A stretch of 64,000 nucleotides of DNA from an uncultured Algibacter sp. (GTDB taxonomy: Bacteria; Bacteroidota; Bacteroidia; Flavobacteriales; Flavobacteriaceae), in contig NZ_CANMAU010000002.1 in the NCBI RefSeq assembly GCF_947495925.1, positions 620,001-684,000 on the forward strand, read 5' to 3'. Below are positions 36,377-45,189 of this stretch, one piece after another. The position numbers and the translations under genes are program-made. Within the stretch, counting starts at the first letter, position 1. Every line of letters starts with the position of its first letter. The notes beneath the pieces are model-generated. The model ran no database searches. It was not told where the DNA came from and worked only from the letters and a program-made list of their open reading frames with translations.

Positions 36377-37201
36377 ATGGGAAAAGGACCAAGAAATTAT
36401 AGTCAACTAACAAGAACTAGACTTTTCAGTTTATCAGGTAACCAATGTGCATTTCCAGGTTGCCCTATAACTTTTACAAACCCAGAGAACGATACAAATC
36501 TTTCAAATATATGTCATATTGCAGGTGCAGAAAAAGGAGGAGAAAGATATGATCCAAATATGACTGATAAAGAAAGAGCTAGTTATGAAAATTTAATTTT
36601 GCTATGCGCTAACCATCATCTTACAACTAATGATGTTTCAAAACACACGGTTTTATCATTAAAAAAGATGAAACAAGACCATGAGAAAGAAGTTTTGAAA
36701 AAAATTGGTGCGACAGATATTTTAAATAAATATCCTTCATCTTTAGCTTTGATTATTAATCACATCAGTTCAATAGACATAGAAAATGCCGATATGCTGA
36801 CTTCAACTAATATTTATAGCCCTGATAAAAAAATCACTTATAATGAAGTTGTGGTTCATAAACCAATTCTTGAAGAGTATAAAGTTTATCATGGAAAATT
36901 GAATAAAATTTACTCTGAAATTGAAAAGCAAGGTTCTTTTAAAAAAGAATTGCTTTTACAAAATATCAATAAATTATATTTAAAAGCCAAAGGAGAATTA
37001 CTTGGAATAGATACTAGTATTGAAAACATTCGAAAAAATGCAGATAATTTAATTGAACTTGTCGAAAAATATTTATGGGAATTATATGAAAAAAGCCCAA
37101 ATGCTAAAGAAGATATTCCTTTTGAAGCTGTAAATGTTGGTATGAAAATTATTATTGTTGATGCATTTGTTAGATGTAAAATTTTGGAGGAGCCTAAATG
37201 A
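36377..37201 (+). CDS. HNH nuclease effector of an ABC-three-component (ABC-3C) system
   Basis: This 274-residue protein has an N-terminal HNH fold. Zinc Cys are C24, C29, C46 and C77. The HNH residues are H47 (ICHIAG), N72 (YENLILLC) and H80-H81 (ANHH). The C-terminal half (about 130-274) is helical and would be the ABC-3C effector tail that docks to the ATPase. Its stop overlaps the next start (ATGA), which is typical of ABC-3C operons. The nuclease presumably cuts DNA when the ATPase senses invading DNA (inference). Confidence 0.85.
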   Translation: MGKGPRNYSQLTRTRLFSLSGNQCAFPGCPITFTNPENDTNLSNICHIAGAEKGGERYDPNMTDKERASYENLILLCANHHLTTNDVSKHTVLSLKKMKQDHEKEVLKKIGATDILNKYPSSLALIINHISSIDIENADMLTSTNIYSPDKKITYNEVVVHKPILEEYKVYHGKLNKIYSEIEKQGSFKKELLLQNINKLYLKAKGELLGIDTSIENIRKNADNLIELVEKYLWELYEKSPNAKEDIPFEAVNVGMKIIIVDAFVRCKILEEPK

Positions 37202-37428
37202 TTTTAAATAAAGACATAAATCCAGAACATTCACTATATTTTATAGGTTCGTTAATTATTAATGAACTGATAAGGTCTGAAGATAAAAATTCCGATTTCT
37301 TAGAAGTATATCGAGGAATTCGAGATAATCATCCAATTACAATGAATATATTTACTCTCAGTTTAGATTGGTTGTTTCTAAATGGAATTGTAGACATCAA
37401 AAAAGGAAAAATAGAAAAATGTTTCTAA
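37198..37428 (+). CDS. ABC-3C middle component
   Basis: This 76-residue protein (MILNKDINPEHSLYFIGSLI) has the winged-helix pattern of ABC-3C middle components, ending in GIVDIKKGKIEKCF. It overlaps the nuclease gene by 4 bp and the ATPase gene by 10 bp, so all three are translated together. It probably links effector and ATPase. Confidence 0.8.
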   Translation: MILNKDINPEHSLYFIGSLIINELIRSEDKNSDFLEVYRGIRDNHPITMNIFTLSLDWLFLNGIVDIKKGKIEKCF

Positions 37429-39116
37429 AGCTTTTAAAAATAGAAAATGATAAAAATATCATTAGAGATATTCCTTTTCATAAAGGAATAAATTTAATTG
37501 TAGATGAAACTAACTCAGATAATGAACAAGAATCTGGTAATAATGTAGGGAAAACAACTGTTATAAGGCTTATCGATTTTTGTCTTGGCGGCAAAGGAAA
37601 AAACATTTATCAAGATCAAGAATTTAAAAGCAAAGGAAACAATGTAATTGAAACCTTTCTTAAAGGAAACAACATTATAATTACTTTAGTTCTAAAAGAA
37701 GATTTAGATGTTCCTAAATCAAGAGAAATTACAATACGTAGAAATTTTTTAGCTAGAAAAGAGAAAATTCAAGAAATTGATGGAGAGCCATTCAATGATG
37801 AAAATTTCAAAAAAGAATTAAAGAAATTAATTTTTCATTCGGAGAAACTAAAACCAACTTTCAGACAACTTATCGCCAAAAATATTCGAGATGAAAAAAA
37901 CAGACTTGTTAATGCAGTAAAAGTATTGCATTTTAACACTACTGCTGATGAGTACGAACCATTATATCTTTTTTGGTTAGGTATCGATTTGGATGATGGA
38001 GACAAAAAGCAACGATTACTTTCACAAAAGAAAATTGAAGAGAACTTACAAAAAAGATTACGTAAAGAGAGTAATCTATCTCAGATTAAACAATCTTTAA
38101 CTGTTGTTAATCGTTCAATTTCAGAATTGGAAATTACCAAGGAGAATTTCAATATAAATGAAAATTATGATAATGATTTATCGTCATTGAATACTATAAA
38201 ATCTCAAATCAATAAAATTTCAACTGACATAAGTAAAACAGAAATAAGGAAAGAGCTCATTGAAGAAAGTAAATCCGAACTTGAAAAAGAATATTCTAAT
38301 ATTGATGCCTCACAGATTCAATTTTTATATGAAGAAGCTAAGATTTTAAATCCTTCAATCCAAAAGTCGTTTGAAGAAACATTGAATTTTCATAATTCAA
38401 TGCTTTCAGAAAAAATTAATTTCATAACTGAAGAACTTCCTTCACTAAATGAATCAATAATATCCAAGAGGAGAGAGCTTCAAGAATTATTAATTAACGA
38501 AGAAAAATTTACTACAAAGCTAAAAAAGTCAGGTGCAGTTTCAGAATTACAAGAAATAATTACAAGCCTTAATATAGCTTATGAAAAAAAAGGTAGTCTC
38601 GAAGAATTGAAAAGGTTATGGGAGAAATCGATGGGTAAATTGGATGAAATTTCTGATGATTTGGATGAAATCGATAAATCAATTACTGATAAAGACGGTT
38701 TAATACAAGAGAGAATATCCGAATTCAATAAGTATTTTTCATCAATTTCTAATAAATTATACGGAGAACAATTTGTTATGAGTTCTGATAAATCAGAAAA
38801 AGGCTATGAATTAAATATAACAAGCCTTAGTGGAAATTTGGGAACGGGAAAAAAGAAAGGGCAAATTGCTGCTTTTGATTTAGCATATATTCAATTTGCT
38901 GATTCGCTTGATATTGAATCCCTACATTTCATTATTCATGACCAGATAGAAACAGTACATGGAAATCAAATTTTGAATTTGATGACTACTATTATAAATG
39001 AAATAAATTGTCAGTATATAGCACCAGTTCTTAGGGATAAACTTCCGTCAGATATGAATATTTCCATTTATGAAGTATTAAAACTATCTCAAGAAAGTAA
39101 ATTATTTAAAATCTAG
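37419..39116 (+). CDS. ABC-3C SMC-like ATPase (DUF2326)
   Basis: I chose the start at 37419 (MFLKLLKIENDKN, 565 residues), because the further-upstream frame opening runs over the middle component. Walker A is GNNVGKTT (40-47). Long coiled coils fill about 170-450. The C-terminal DUF2326 region has a distinct signature (GLGTGKKKGQIA-like) and Walker B (LHFIIHDQIETVHG). It looks like a RecN/SMC-type sensor of DNA. The gene is the last of the three. Confidence 0.88.
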   Translation: MFLKLLKIENDKNIIRDIPFHKGINLIVDETNSDNEQESGNNVGKTTVIRLIDFCLGGKGKNIYQDQEFKSKGNNVIETFLKGNNIIITLVLKEDLDVPKSREITIRRNFLARKEKIQEIDGEPFNDENFKKELKKLIFHSEKLKPTFRQLIAKNIRDEKNRLVNAVKVLHFNTTADEYEPLYLFWLGIDLDDGDKKQRLLSQKKIEENLQKRLRKESNLSQIKQSLTVVNRSISELEITKENFNINENYDNDLSSLNTIKSQINKISTDISKTEIRKELIEESKSELEKEYSNIDASQIQFLYEEAKILNPSIQKSFEETLNFHNSMLSEKINFITEELPSLNESIISKRRELQELLINEEKFTTKLKKSGAVSELQEIITSLNIAYEKKGSLEELKRLWEKSMGKLDEISDDLDEIDKSITDKDGLIQERISEFNKYFSSISNKLYGEQFVMSSDKSEKGYELNITSLSGNLGTGKKKGQIAAFDLAYIQFADSLDIESLHFIIHDQIETVHGNQILNLMTTIINEINCQYIAPVLRDKLPSDMNISIYEVLKLSQESKLFKI

Positions 39117-39193
39117 AAAACAAATTGGACACAATAAAGTATTGTGCAAATATTAAACAGAAAGATTACATTTCTGTTCAATTTTTTTCTAAG

Positions 39194-40312
39194 CTATAAA
39201 TCAATCTTTCCCCAAACCAAAGGATGCTCACTAGCAGCGACATTTCTATTAGAAACAGATTTGTAAATAGACCATTGCGGATGCTTTTCTGGCCACATCG
39301 CTTTGCGGTTTAAGCCACTATCCTTCATTTTATTAAATAGAGCAGGCGAGAAGAGCATGTAATCTTTCTGTTTTATGTTAACACCCATTCTGAAAGCGCC
39401 CAATCTGAAGTATGTACCATCATTTCCCTTATCGATATCCACTTCAAAAGACAGGTGTTTCGTGATGTCTTTTAGGTCTGTATCTTGAATTAAAGGCGAT
39501 AGGGAATTACAATAAGATGGCGCGTTAAATGTACCTGCTATGATGATATGGGTTTTGCCTTGAGCTATAAGTTTATTGTAAACTTCAGCAATCTTGCAAA
39601 CTTGTTTTTTTCGAATGCTATCCGATTGTTTACTGTCCTTTGTGGGCTTTTTTAAATAAGCATTTAATAGCCAAATGGTTTCTTTTGATGGTGTGCTAAT
39701 TTCATATTCAATAAGATTTTTGCCATCATCGTTAGTTGCTGCATTGATATTATGAGTTCTAACAGCTTCAAGATTATAGCCTTGTCGCAATGCTATTCCC
39801 ATTTCTAAACTATCCATATCATTGCCTTGAATCACAAAAGAGTTGTTAAAAGGTTTGCAGTCAAATTCTGGTAGAATGAGCTGGTTAAAGTCTTCAAATG
39901 ATGCCCTATCCTCGATTTCTTGTAGAAGTAAAATATCTGGATTTACGTTGGCGATAACTTGTGCTTTATGTTGTGTTGATTTAGGATGAATAGGAACGGT
40001 TTGTAGTTTTATCCATCCGTTCCAATCTGTGAGATTACCAGCTTTGTTATCAATAGAATGGATAAGACCTTTCATAAAGAGAAAACCTGCTTTTCGTCTC
40101 AAAACAGCATAAGGACGAGGACTTGATTTTTCAAAACCAATTAAAAATGATAGTTCTCTAATACGATCTTGCTGGATCAATGATTTAGAGGGTTCAAGCA
40201 TGAGTTCGTCAAGCTCAATTGTCCAATCGGCGGTTAGATTTTTGGTTAGTTTTTCTAGTAGACTTCTGTCTCTGTGAAATAAGTTCTGAACATTAAAAGT
40301 TGCTATTTTCAT
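39194..40312 (-). CDS. Endonuclease/exonuclease/phosphatase (EEP) family protein
   Basis: This 372-residue protein has EEP motifs: MKIATFNVQNLF at the start, NPDILLLQEIED (catalytic Glu), IIAGTFNAPS (a variant of GDFN), and ASEHPLVWGKID at the end (catalytic His). The N in GTFN is kept but the D is replaced by T, which may change activity. It has no signal peptide, so it probably acts in the cytoplasm. It is often found in Bacteroidota ICEs upstream of the replication ATPase. The exact substrate is unknown. Confidence 0.8.
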   Translation of the reverse strand: MKIATFNVQNLFHRDRSLLEKLTKNLTADWTIELDELMLEPSKSLIQQDRIRELSFLIGFEKSSPRPYAVLRRKAGFLFMKGLIHSIDNKAGNLTDWNGWIKLQTVPIHPKSTQHKAQVIANVNPDILLLQEIEDRASFEDFNQLILPEFDCKPFNNSFVIQGNDMDSLEMGIALRQGYNLEAVRTHNINAATNDDGKNLIEYEISTPSKETIWLLNAYLKKPTKDSKQSDSIRKKQVCKIAEVYNKLIAQGKTHIIIAGTFNAPSYCNSLSPLIQDTDLKDITKHLSFEVDIDKGNDGTYFRLGAFRMGVNIKQKDYMLFSPALFNKMKDSGLNRKAMWPEKHPQWSIYKSVSNRNVAASEHPLVWGKIDL

Positions 40313-40325
40313 AATTTCTAAATTT

Positions 40326-40982
40326 TTACTTTCGTTTATCGTTAGTATCTTGATCGAATGCTATGAGATTGAATAATTCTCGCATCCTACTTCGGACTCT
40401 ATTGCCATATAAATCTTCCAATTCTTCTGCATTTAGGTTTGTAGTTCCGTGTGTTTTTATGTGATGATTTATAAAAAGTTCGTGACGTGAGAGTAAGATT
40501 TCGCCCATCACGTTACAGTCCTTTCCGTAGTGTCTTCCAATAGGTTCTACACCTAAATCATCAAAACAGAAAAACTGCCTACAACCATAATCTTCAATCG
40601 TTTTGTAGCCAATGTGATTGAAACCAAATACAATATTTCTGGAAGGAATCAGGATGTATGGTTTTTGTAACGGAACGATATTTTTAAGCAAAATCATTAA
40701 GCTTGTTTTGCCACAGCCTACAGGTCCGGAAAGTAAAATACCTTTATCTGGATCTATCTTGTTTTTCTCGCAGTTTGCTTTGTCTTTTATGAAATAATGA
40801 CAGAGTTTTAAAATGATTGGATGGTCTTCTTCGTAGATTTTAAAACCGTTACCAAAGAGCATTTTTCCTTTGACATCGAGGTAAATTAAGATTTTTTCAA
40901 AATCGTACGTCACTTCTTTGCCATCAAACGTGCCAATGTCATACGTTTTGTGTTCTTCGACTATTTTACAAGGGTTGACCAT
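40326..40982 (-). CDS. DnaC/IstB-like replication ATPase
   Basis: This 218-residue protein has a Walker A motif (SGPVGCGKTSLM) and a Walker B strand (FFCFDDLGVEPIGRHYG), followed by a conserved arginine-rich end (NRVRSRMRELF). This is the pattern of helicase loaders. It overlaps the next upstream gene by 17 bp. Together they look like the replication module that copies the element after transfer. Confidence 0.78.
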   Translation of the reverse strand: MVNPCKIVEEHKTYDIGTFDGKEVTYDFEKILIYLDVKGKMLFGNGFKIYEEDHPIILKLCHYFIKDKANCEKNKIDPDKGILLSGPVGCGKTSLMILLKNIVPLQKPYILIPSRNIVFGFNHIGYKTIEDYGCRQFFCFDDLGVEPIGRHYGKDCNVMGEILLSRHELFINHHIKTHGTTNLNAEELEDLYGNRVRSRMRELFNLIAFDQDTNDKRK

Positions 40983-41613
40983 AATCTTTGTTTTTACTGG
41001 TTCTCAGGTTGTCCTTTTTTTGAGGAACTGCATCTGCAGTTTCAAATTCATTGGCTTTAAGCATCCAATTACTTGCAGTAGCATGCCAATCTTCTATTTT
41101 TATTTTGCCACCAATTTTCCAACCAATGCCTTGATAGTGGTTGTAGAATTTCTTGGCTTCATTATCTGGCCATTTTTTCTTTTTAAAAAAATCAATGACT
41201 TCAAATTCATTTTTTGGTAGCTTAGTTTTATTTATGTTTTCTATTTGTTTATTAATGTTTGTATTACGTATCAATGCTTGTTCAGTACTTGTTTCAAACT
41301 CATTCACAACTTGTTCAGAGGTTGTACCGAAATTGAACAACTTGATTTTACTGCCTTTATATGGATTATGTGAAGGGAAATATTTTAGATAATCCCATGA
41401 ATCCATCTGTTTTAAACAACGATGATAAGTTGCTGTCGAACCAATTTTTGAGAGTTCCATAACTTCTTGTCTGTCTATGTAAAATTCTTCTCGAAATCGG
41501 TTTAAATTCCAAAACTGAAACAAAGCCATATATAAGCTTACATGAGTTGTATTTAACCTTTTGTCTGCATAGAATTTTTGAAATACAGCATTGAGATGTT
41601 TTATATAATTCAT
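40966..41613 (-). CDS. Replication-initiator-like winged-helix protein
   Basis: This 215-residue protein has an N-terminal winged-helix region (VSLYMALFQFWNLNRF, then FYIDRQEVMELSKIGSTATYHRCLKQM). The C-terminal part (EVIDFFKKKKWPDNEAKKFYNHYQGIGWK ... DWHATASNWM) resembles the DnaD-like or primosome-type domains used by mobile elements. It overlaps the loader gene and starts 6 bp after the HTH gene. Confidence 0.7.
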   Translation of the reverse strand: MNYIKHLNAVFQKFYADKRLNTTHVSLYMALFQFWNLNRFREEFYIDRQEVMELSKIGSTATYHRCLKQMDSWDYLKYFPSHNPYKGSKIKLFNFGTTSEQVVNEFETSTEQALIRNTNINKQIENINKTKLPKNEFEVIDFFKKKKWPDNEAKKFYNHYQGIGWKIGGKIKIEDWHATASNWMLKANEFETADAVPQKKDNLRTSKNKDYGQPL

Positions 41614-41619
41614 ACATAT

Positions 41620-41901
41620 TTATTCAGTTTTATGATGAACTCGATTATTATCCATAACCTTCTGAATTTCTTCGGAATCATAAAAAATGATACCACCTAC
41701 CTTTGTATAAGGAAGTGTTCCTTTAATTCGAAGATTCTGTAAAGTGCCAGGACTAATTTGCAGTAAGTCCATAAGTTCTGAGGATTTTAGATATTTCTTC
41801 AGTTTACCTTGCGCTTGTTTACTTAAAAGTTTTTTGATATCGTCGAGCAGTTCAAGTTTGAAATCTCTAAGATCATCTGTAGTAATAATTGTTGCTGGCA
41901 T
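41620..41901 (-). CDS. Excisionase-like helix-turn-helix protein
   Basis: This 93-residue protein has a MerR/excisionase-type HTH (YLKSSELMDLLQISPGTLQNLRIKGTLPYTKVGGIIFYDSEEI). Such proteins in Bacteroidota ICEs help recombination directionality or regulate the replication operon. It is the first gene of the unit that continues with the initiator and ATPase. Confidence 0.8.
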   Translation of the reverse strand: MPATIITTDDLRDFKLELLDDIKKLLSKQAQGKLKKYLKSSELMDLLQISPGTLQNLRIKGTLPYTKVGGIIFYDSEEIQKVMDNNRVHHKTE

Positions 41902-42180
41902 AGTAGAACTATTTTTAGAAAAGAACTACCATTTTGCTTTCAATTAAAATGATAGCCCTTGACCTGATTTGACTTTCGTTCTACAAATTTGAATAGTATT
42001 GATGGATTTTAATCACAAGTAAGACCAGAGTACGGTCAAATTTTAACATTATTAAATTTGATGCTATTTGGTGTGTTTTGATGTTGTTATGAGTGAATTA
42101 TTGATTAGAAAAAGTAGATAATTGGAATAAAAACATGTAAGCAGGAGGTCAACCGTATGTGGTTAAAAAAATGAATATTT
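41902..42180. other. Intergenic region between rteC and the HTH gene
   Basis: This 279-bp AT-rich gap must hold the promoter for the HTH and replication genes. It has a short GACC/GGTC inverted repeat within GACCAGAGTACGGTC (about 42026-42040). I see no RNA gene. Confidence 0.4.
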
Positions 42181-43011
42181 TTATTCGTCAGCGCTATCCA
42201 TTTTAAGAAGTAAACCATTGGATAAATCATCCAGAAACTTGGTTCTGCTTATTTTTCGAGATTTGATTTCAGAGAATATTTTATAGAAATCCCCAAGGTC
42301 AAATTGTAATACTTTTTGCAGAGCTGTTGCTATTTCTTTTATATCGACGTTGCCATTATTGATTACACGATTATAATAAAGTGCATAGATTAGTTCTGTC
42401 AATGCAGATTTAGAAGATGTCCATTTTAGGTTTGTTTTATTAACTTCATCAGTAGATTTTCCATTCTTTATTTTATCAAGTCTAAATTTTAAGTAATTTA
42501 TAAAAAGCTTGTAGGCTCTAATCTTACCTAAGAGCATATCGCGAGGCGTACTAAAATCTGGATCTTGAAAATAAAATTTTGATGATGAGATTAAGAAGCT
42601 GTCTAAATGACCTCTTGTGTAATATTCCTTATCAAAGTGATGGAGTTTAGCTTCAACATATTGGTTGAAATCAATATTGTATAAATAGAACCGATTAAGC
42701 TTTCGAAGTTTTTTCCTTAAGGCTTTTTCTTGGTCTTGAACATTTGATTTTGGAAACTGAAGTTCAAAAGAACGTATTTCGGTGTAATAGATTAGTTGAA
42801 TTAAAGAGGTTTGTTTTTGATGTTTGAAGAATTCTACTTCCTTTGGAACTGAAACAAACCCCGTTTTAATAATAGCTTTTTTAAAATCATTTAATGTATT
42901 GCGCGATAGGATGATGATTTGACTAGACGTGTCAAGGATGGATAAGGAACTTTGTTCAATTTTTTCAAGTTCATTTGTGTAAATAGTATTGCGTAAGTTA
43001 AAATCCATCAC
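42181..43011 (-). CDS. rteC: RteC-like regulator of excision and transfer
   Basis: This 276-residue protein has the RteC family pattern. The N-terminal half is helical with IRSFELQFPKS and LRKKLRKLNRFYLYNIDFNQYVEAKLHH, and a conserved YYTRGHLDSF block follows. The C-terminal region (LTELIYALYYNRVINNGNVDIKEIATALQKVL) looks like a DNA-binding helix bundle. In CTnDOT, RteC switches on the excision genes. It has no RteA/RteB two-component pair beside it here. Confidence 0.85.
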   Translation of the reverse strand: MMDFNLRNTIYTNELEKIEQSSLSILDTSSQIIILSRNTLNDFKKAIIKTGFVSVPKEVEFFKHQKQTSLIQLIYYTEIRSFELQFPKSNVQDQEKALRKKLRKLNRFYLYNIDFNQYVEAKLHHFDKEYYTRGHLDSFLISSSKFYFQDPDFSTPRDMLLGKIRAYKLFINYLKFRLDKIKNGKSTDEVNKTNLKWTSSKSALTELIYALYYNRVINNGNVDIKEIATALQKVLQFDLGDFYKIFSEIKSRKISRTKFLDDLSNGLLLKMDSADE

Positions 43012-43200
43012 AAAAGTTTAGTTATACACGCGGTATCCAATAGATTATCTATTGACTTTTAATAGTGTTTGGTAGATTTTGGGTTAGTTTAATAAAGATG
43101 GTTAGAAATTCATGAATGAAGCACAATAAACTGTGTAAATTTTGCGTATTTGCTATGTGAACTTTATACACAATTCATAAATCCTATTGAGATTAGTTTA

Positions 43201-44115
43201 TTAATTCACTTTATCAATAAGTTCTTGTCTGCTCGAACAGTTTGATTTGTTAAAGATGTTGGAGGCGTGTTTTCTAACTGTACCGTAGGATATAAACATG
43301 TTTTCGGCTATTTTTTTATAACTGAAGCCTTTTATTATCTGTAATACAATTTCATTTTCTCTGTTTGTAAGACCATATAAGTCTGCAATATCTTGATCCA
43401 ATTTATAGGTGTTCTTTAATCGATATAAATAACTATTTACTTCCATAATGGTTACAAAAAGGAAAGAGGATGTCATTATTGAATGGGTTATAGGTTGAAA
43501 ATCACCAAAATAAGTTAATGCGGGAAGCATAACTAAAGAGAATATTGAACTTAAGCCTAAATTGGTTTGGATTTTGAAATATCGCTCTCTTTTAGTTTTC
43601 TTTTTAATCACTAGAAAGAAATACACAATAAAAACTAAGGAAAGTATAGTTGGAAATATCAGGAATAAGCTTCTTGCAAAATTCAAGGAGTTTGTAAAAT
43701 AGTATGGTACAATGAAAAGTAATATAAAACATGAAGAAAGAATAATAGTTAAATTCTTTATTTTGAAAAAAGGATTTGGTGTTTTTATATCAAATTCTTT
43801 ATATAAATACCAAACCAGATATAAACACATTATAATAGAAATTGTGTATGTAATTACATATTGAATTATTCTTGGACCAGGAAAATCATCATAAGGAAGC
43901 AAACCATTTAAAACATTATACAATAGGAAAATAACAGCTAAAATTAGATAACGATACTTGGATTGAATGTTTTGACGCTTACCTAATCCAATATTAAAGA
44001 GTTGGAAAACAATAATGATTCCAATTGTTATGCACAAGAAAAGCACTACCCAATGCATAGAAGAAGCGTAGGTGTATTCTGGAACAAATCGATATTTTTG
44101 AATTAAGTAAAACAT
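43201..44115 (-). CDS. Membrane-bound LuxR-type transcription regulator
   Basis: This 304-residue protein has seven or so hydrophobic helices (residues about 20-220). A C-terminal LuxR HTH follows (YGLTNRENEIVLQIIKGFSYKKIAENMFISYGTVRKHASNIFNK). It is a one-component sensor with the DNA-binding domain tethered to the membrane. It is divergent from the D-cysteine desulfhydrase-like gene and may control it. Confidence 0.85.
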   Translation of the reverse strand: MFYLIQKYRFVPEYTYASSMHWVVLFLCITIGIIIVFQLFNIGLGKRQNIQSKYRYLILAVIFLLYNVLNGLLPYDDFPGPRIIQYVITYTISIIMCLYLVWYLYKEFDIKTPNPFFKIKNLTIILSSCFILLFIVPYYFTNSLNFARSLFLIFPTILSLVFIVYFFLVIKKKTKRERYFKIQTNLGLSSIFSLVMLPALTYFGDFQPITHSIMTSSFLFVTIMEVNSYLYRLKNTYKLDQDIADLYGLTNRENEIVLQIIKGFSYKKIAENMFISYGTVRKHASNIFNKSNCSSRQELIDKVN

Positions 44116-44207
44116 ACAGGGGCATGTACAACAATACTTTAGCTTAAAATTACTAGAGTACTAAATATAGCTTATCTTAGTGTGAATTAAAAATTATAAA
44201 CCGTAAA

Positions 44208-45188
44208 ATGCTGAATAACAAGTATAAACTAGGTTTTTTCCCTACGCCCTTGGAGAAAATGGATAACTTATCTAAAGTCTATCCAAACTATAATTTGTAT
44301 ATAAAAAGAGATGATAACTCAGGTTTGGCATCTGGCGGAAACAAAGTAAGAAAGCTTCAGTTTTTTATTTATGAAGCTTTAAGCAAAGGTTGTGATACGG
44401 TCGTTACTGCTGGAGCACAACAATCTAATCATTGCCGACAAACGGCAGCAGCTTGTTCTAAAGCTGGATTGGAATGTCATTTGTTGTTAGGGGGTAACAA
44501 GCCTAAAAATTACAATGGTAATTTGTTGCTTTCCCATTTATTAGGAGCTAAAATTCATTTTACTGGAGATAATAGAAAAGGAGAGGATATAATCAAATTA
44601 AAACAAGATTTAGAAGCACAGACAAAGAATGTTTATGAAATTCCTTATGGTGGATCAAATTTGTTAGGAGCTTATGGTTTTGTCGATGCAGTTAAAGAAT
44701 TAAAGAAACAACTTTTAAAAGAGAACTTAAAAATAGATTACATTTTTTTCGCATCAAGCTCTGGAGGTACACAAGCAGGATTAAGACTTGGTATTGATTT
44801 GTACGGATTAGATATTAAACTTATGGCAATTAGTATTGACAAAATTGGGTTAGAGGATGGAACTCTTGATGAAGCAGTTTTAAAAATATTACATCAAGGT
44901 CAAAAAGAATTGAATATCCAAAAAACGTACTCAATTAAAGATGCAACACTTATTAGAGATTACGATAAACCTGGTTATGGAGTAATTACTCAAAATGAAA
45001 AGATAGCCATAAAGCAATTGGCTCAAAGTGAAGGTGTATTGTTAGATCCTGTTTATTCTGGTAGAGCTTTTTACGGGATGATAGATCATCTTAAAAATAA
45101 TAAGATAGAAAAAAACTCTAATGTTCTTTTTTGGCATACAGGTGGCTTACCGGCAAATTTTTATTATTCTGAAGAACTTTTAAAATAA
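44208..45188 (+). CDS. D-cysteine desulfhydrase / ACC deaminase-like PLP enzyme
   Basis: This 326-residue protein is of PLP fold type II. It has the PLP lysine in ASGGNKVRKLQF, the AGAQQSNHCRQTAAA motif, SSSGGTQAG for phosphate binding and LLDPVYSGRAFYGM. D-cysteine desulfhydrase makes pyruvate, sulfide and ammonia; ACC deaminase acts on aminocyclopropane carboxylate. D-cysteine desulfhydrase is preferred on general resemblance, but the two cannot be separated by eye. The gene ends 1 bp before the convergent integrase gene, as expected of cargo picked up at the element end. Confidence 0.82.
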   Translation: MLNNKYKLGFFPTPLEKMDNLSKVYPNYNLYIKRDDNSGLASGGNKVRKLQFFIYEALSKGCDTVVTAGAQQSNHCRQTAAACSKAGLECHLLLGGNKPKNYNGNLLLSHLLGAKIHFTGDNRKGEDIIKLKQDLEAQTKNVYEIPYGGSNLLGAYGFVDAVKELKKQLLKENLKIDYIFFASSSGGTQAGLRLGIDLYGLDIKLMAISIDKIGLEDGTLDEAVLKILHQGQKELNIQKTYSIKDATLIRDYDKPGYGVITQNEKIAIKQLAQSEGVLLDPVYSGRAFYGMIDHLKNNKIEKNSNVLFWHTGGLPANFYYSEELLK

Positions 45189-45189
45189 C

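Noticed and set aside
39194-40312. EEP protein as part of the ABC-3C operon
   Set aside because: It is on the opposite strand, convergent, with its own unit next to the replication genes.
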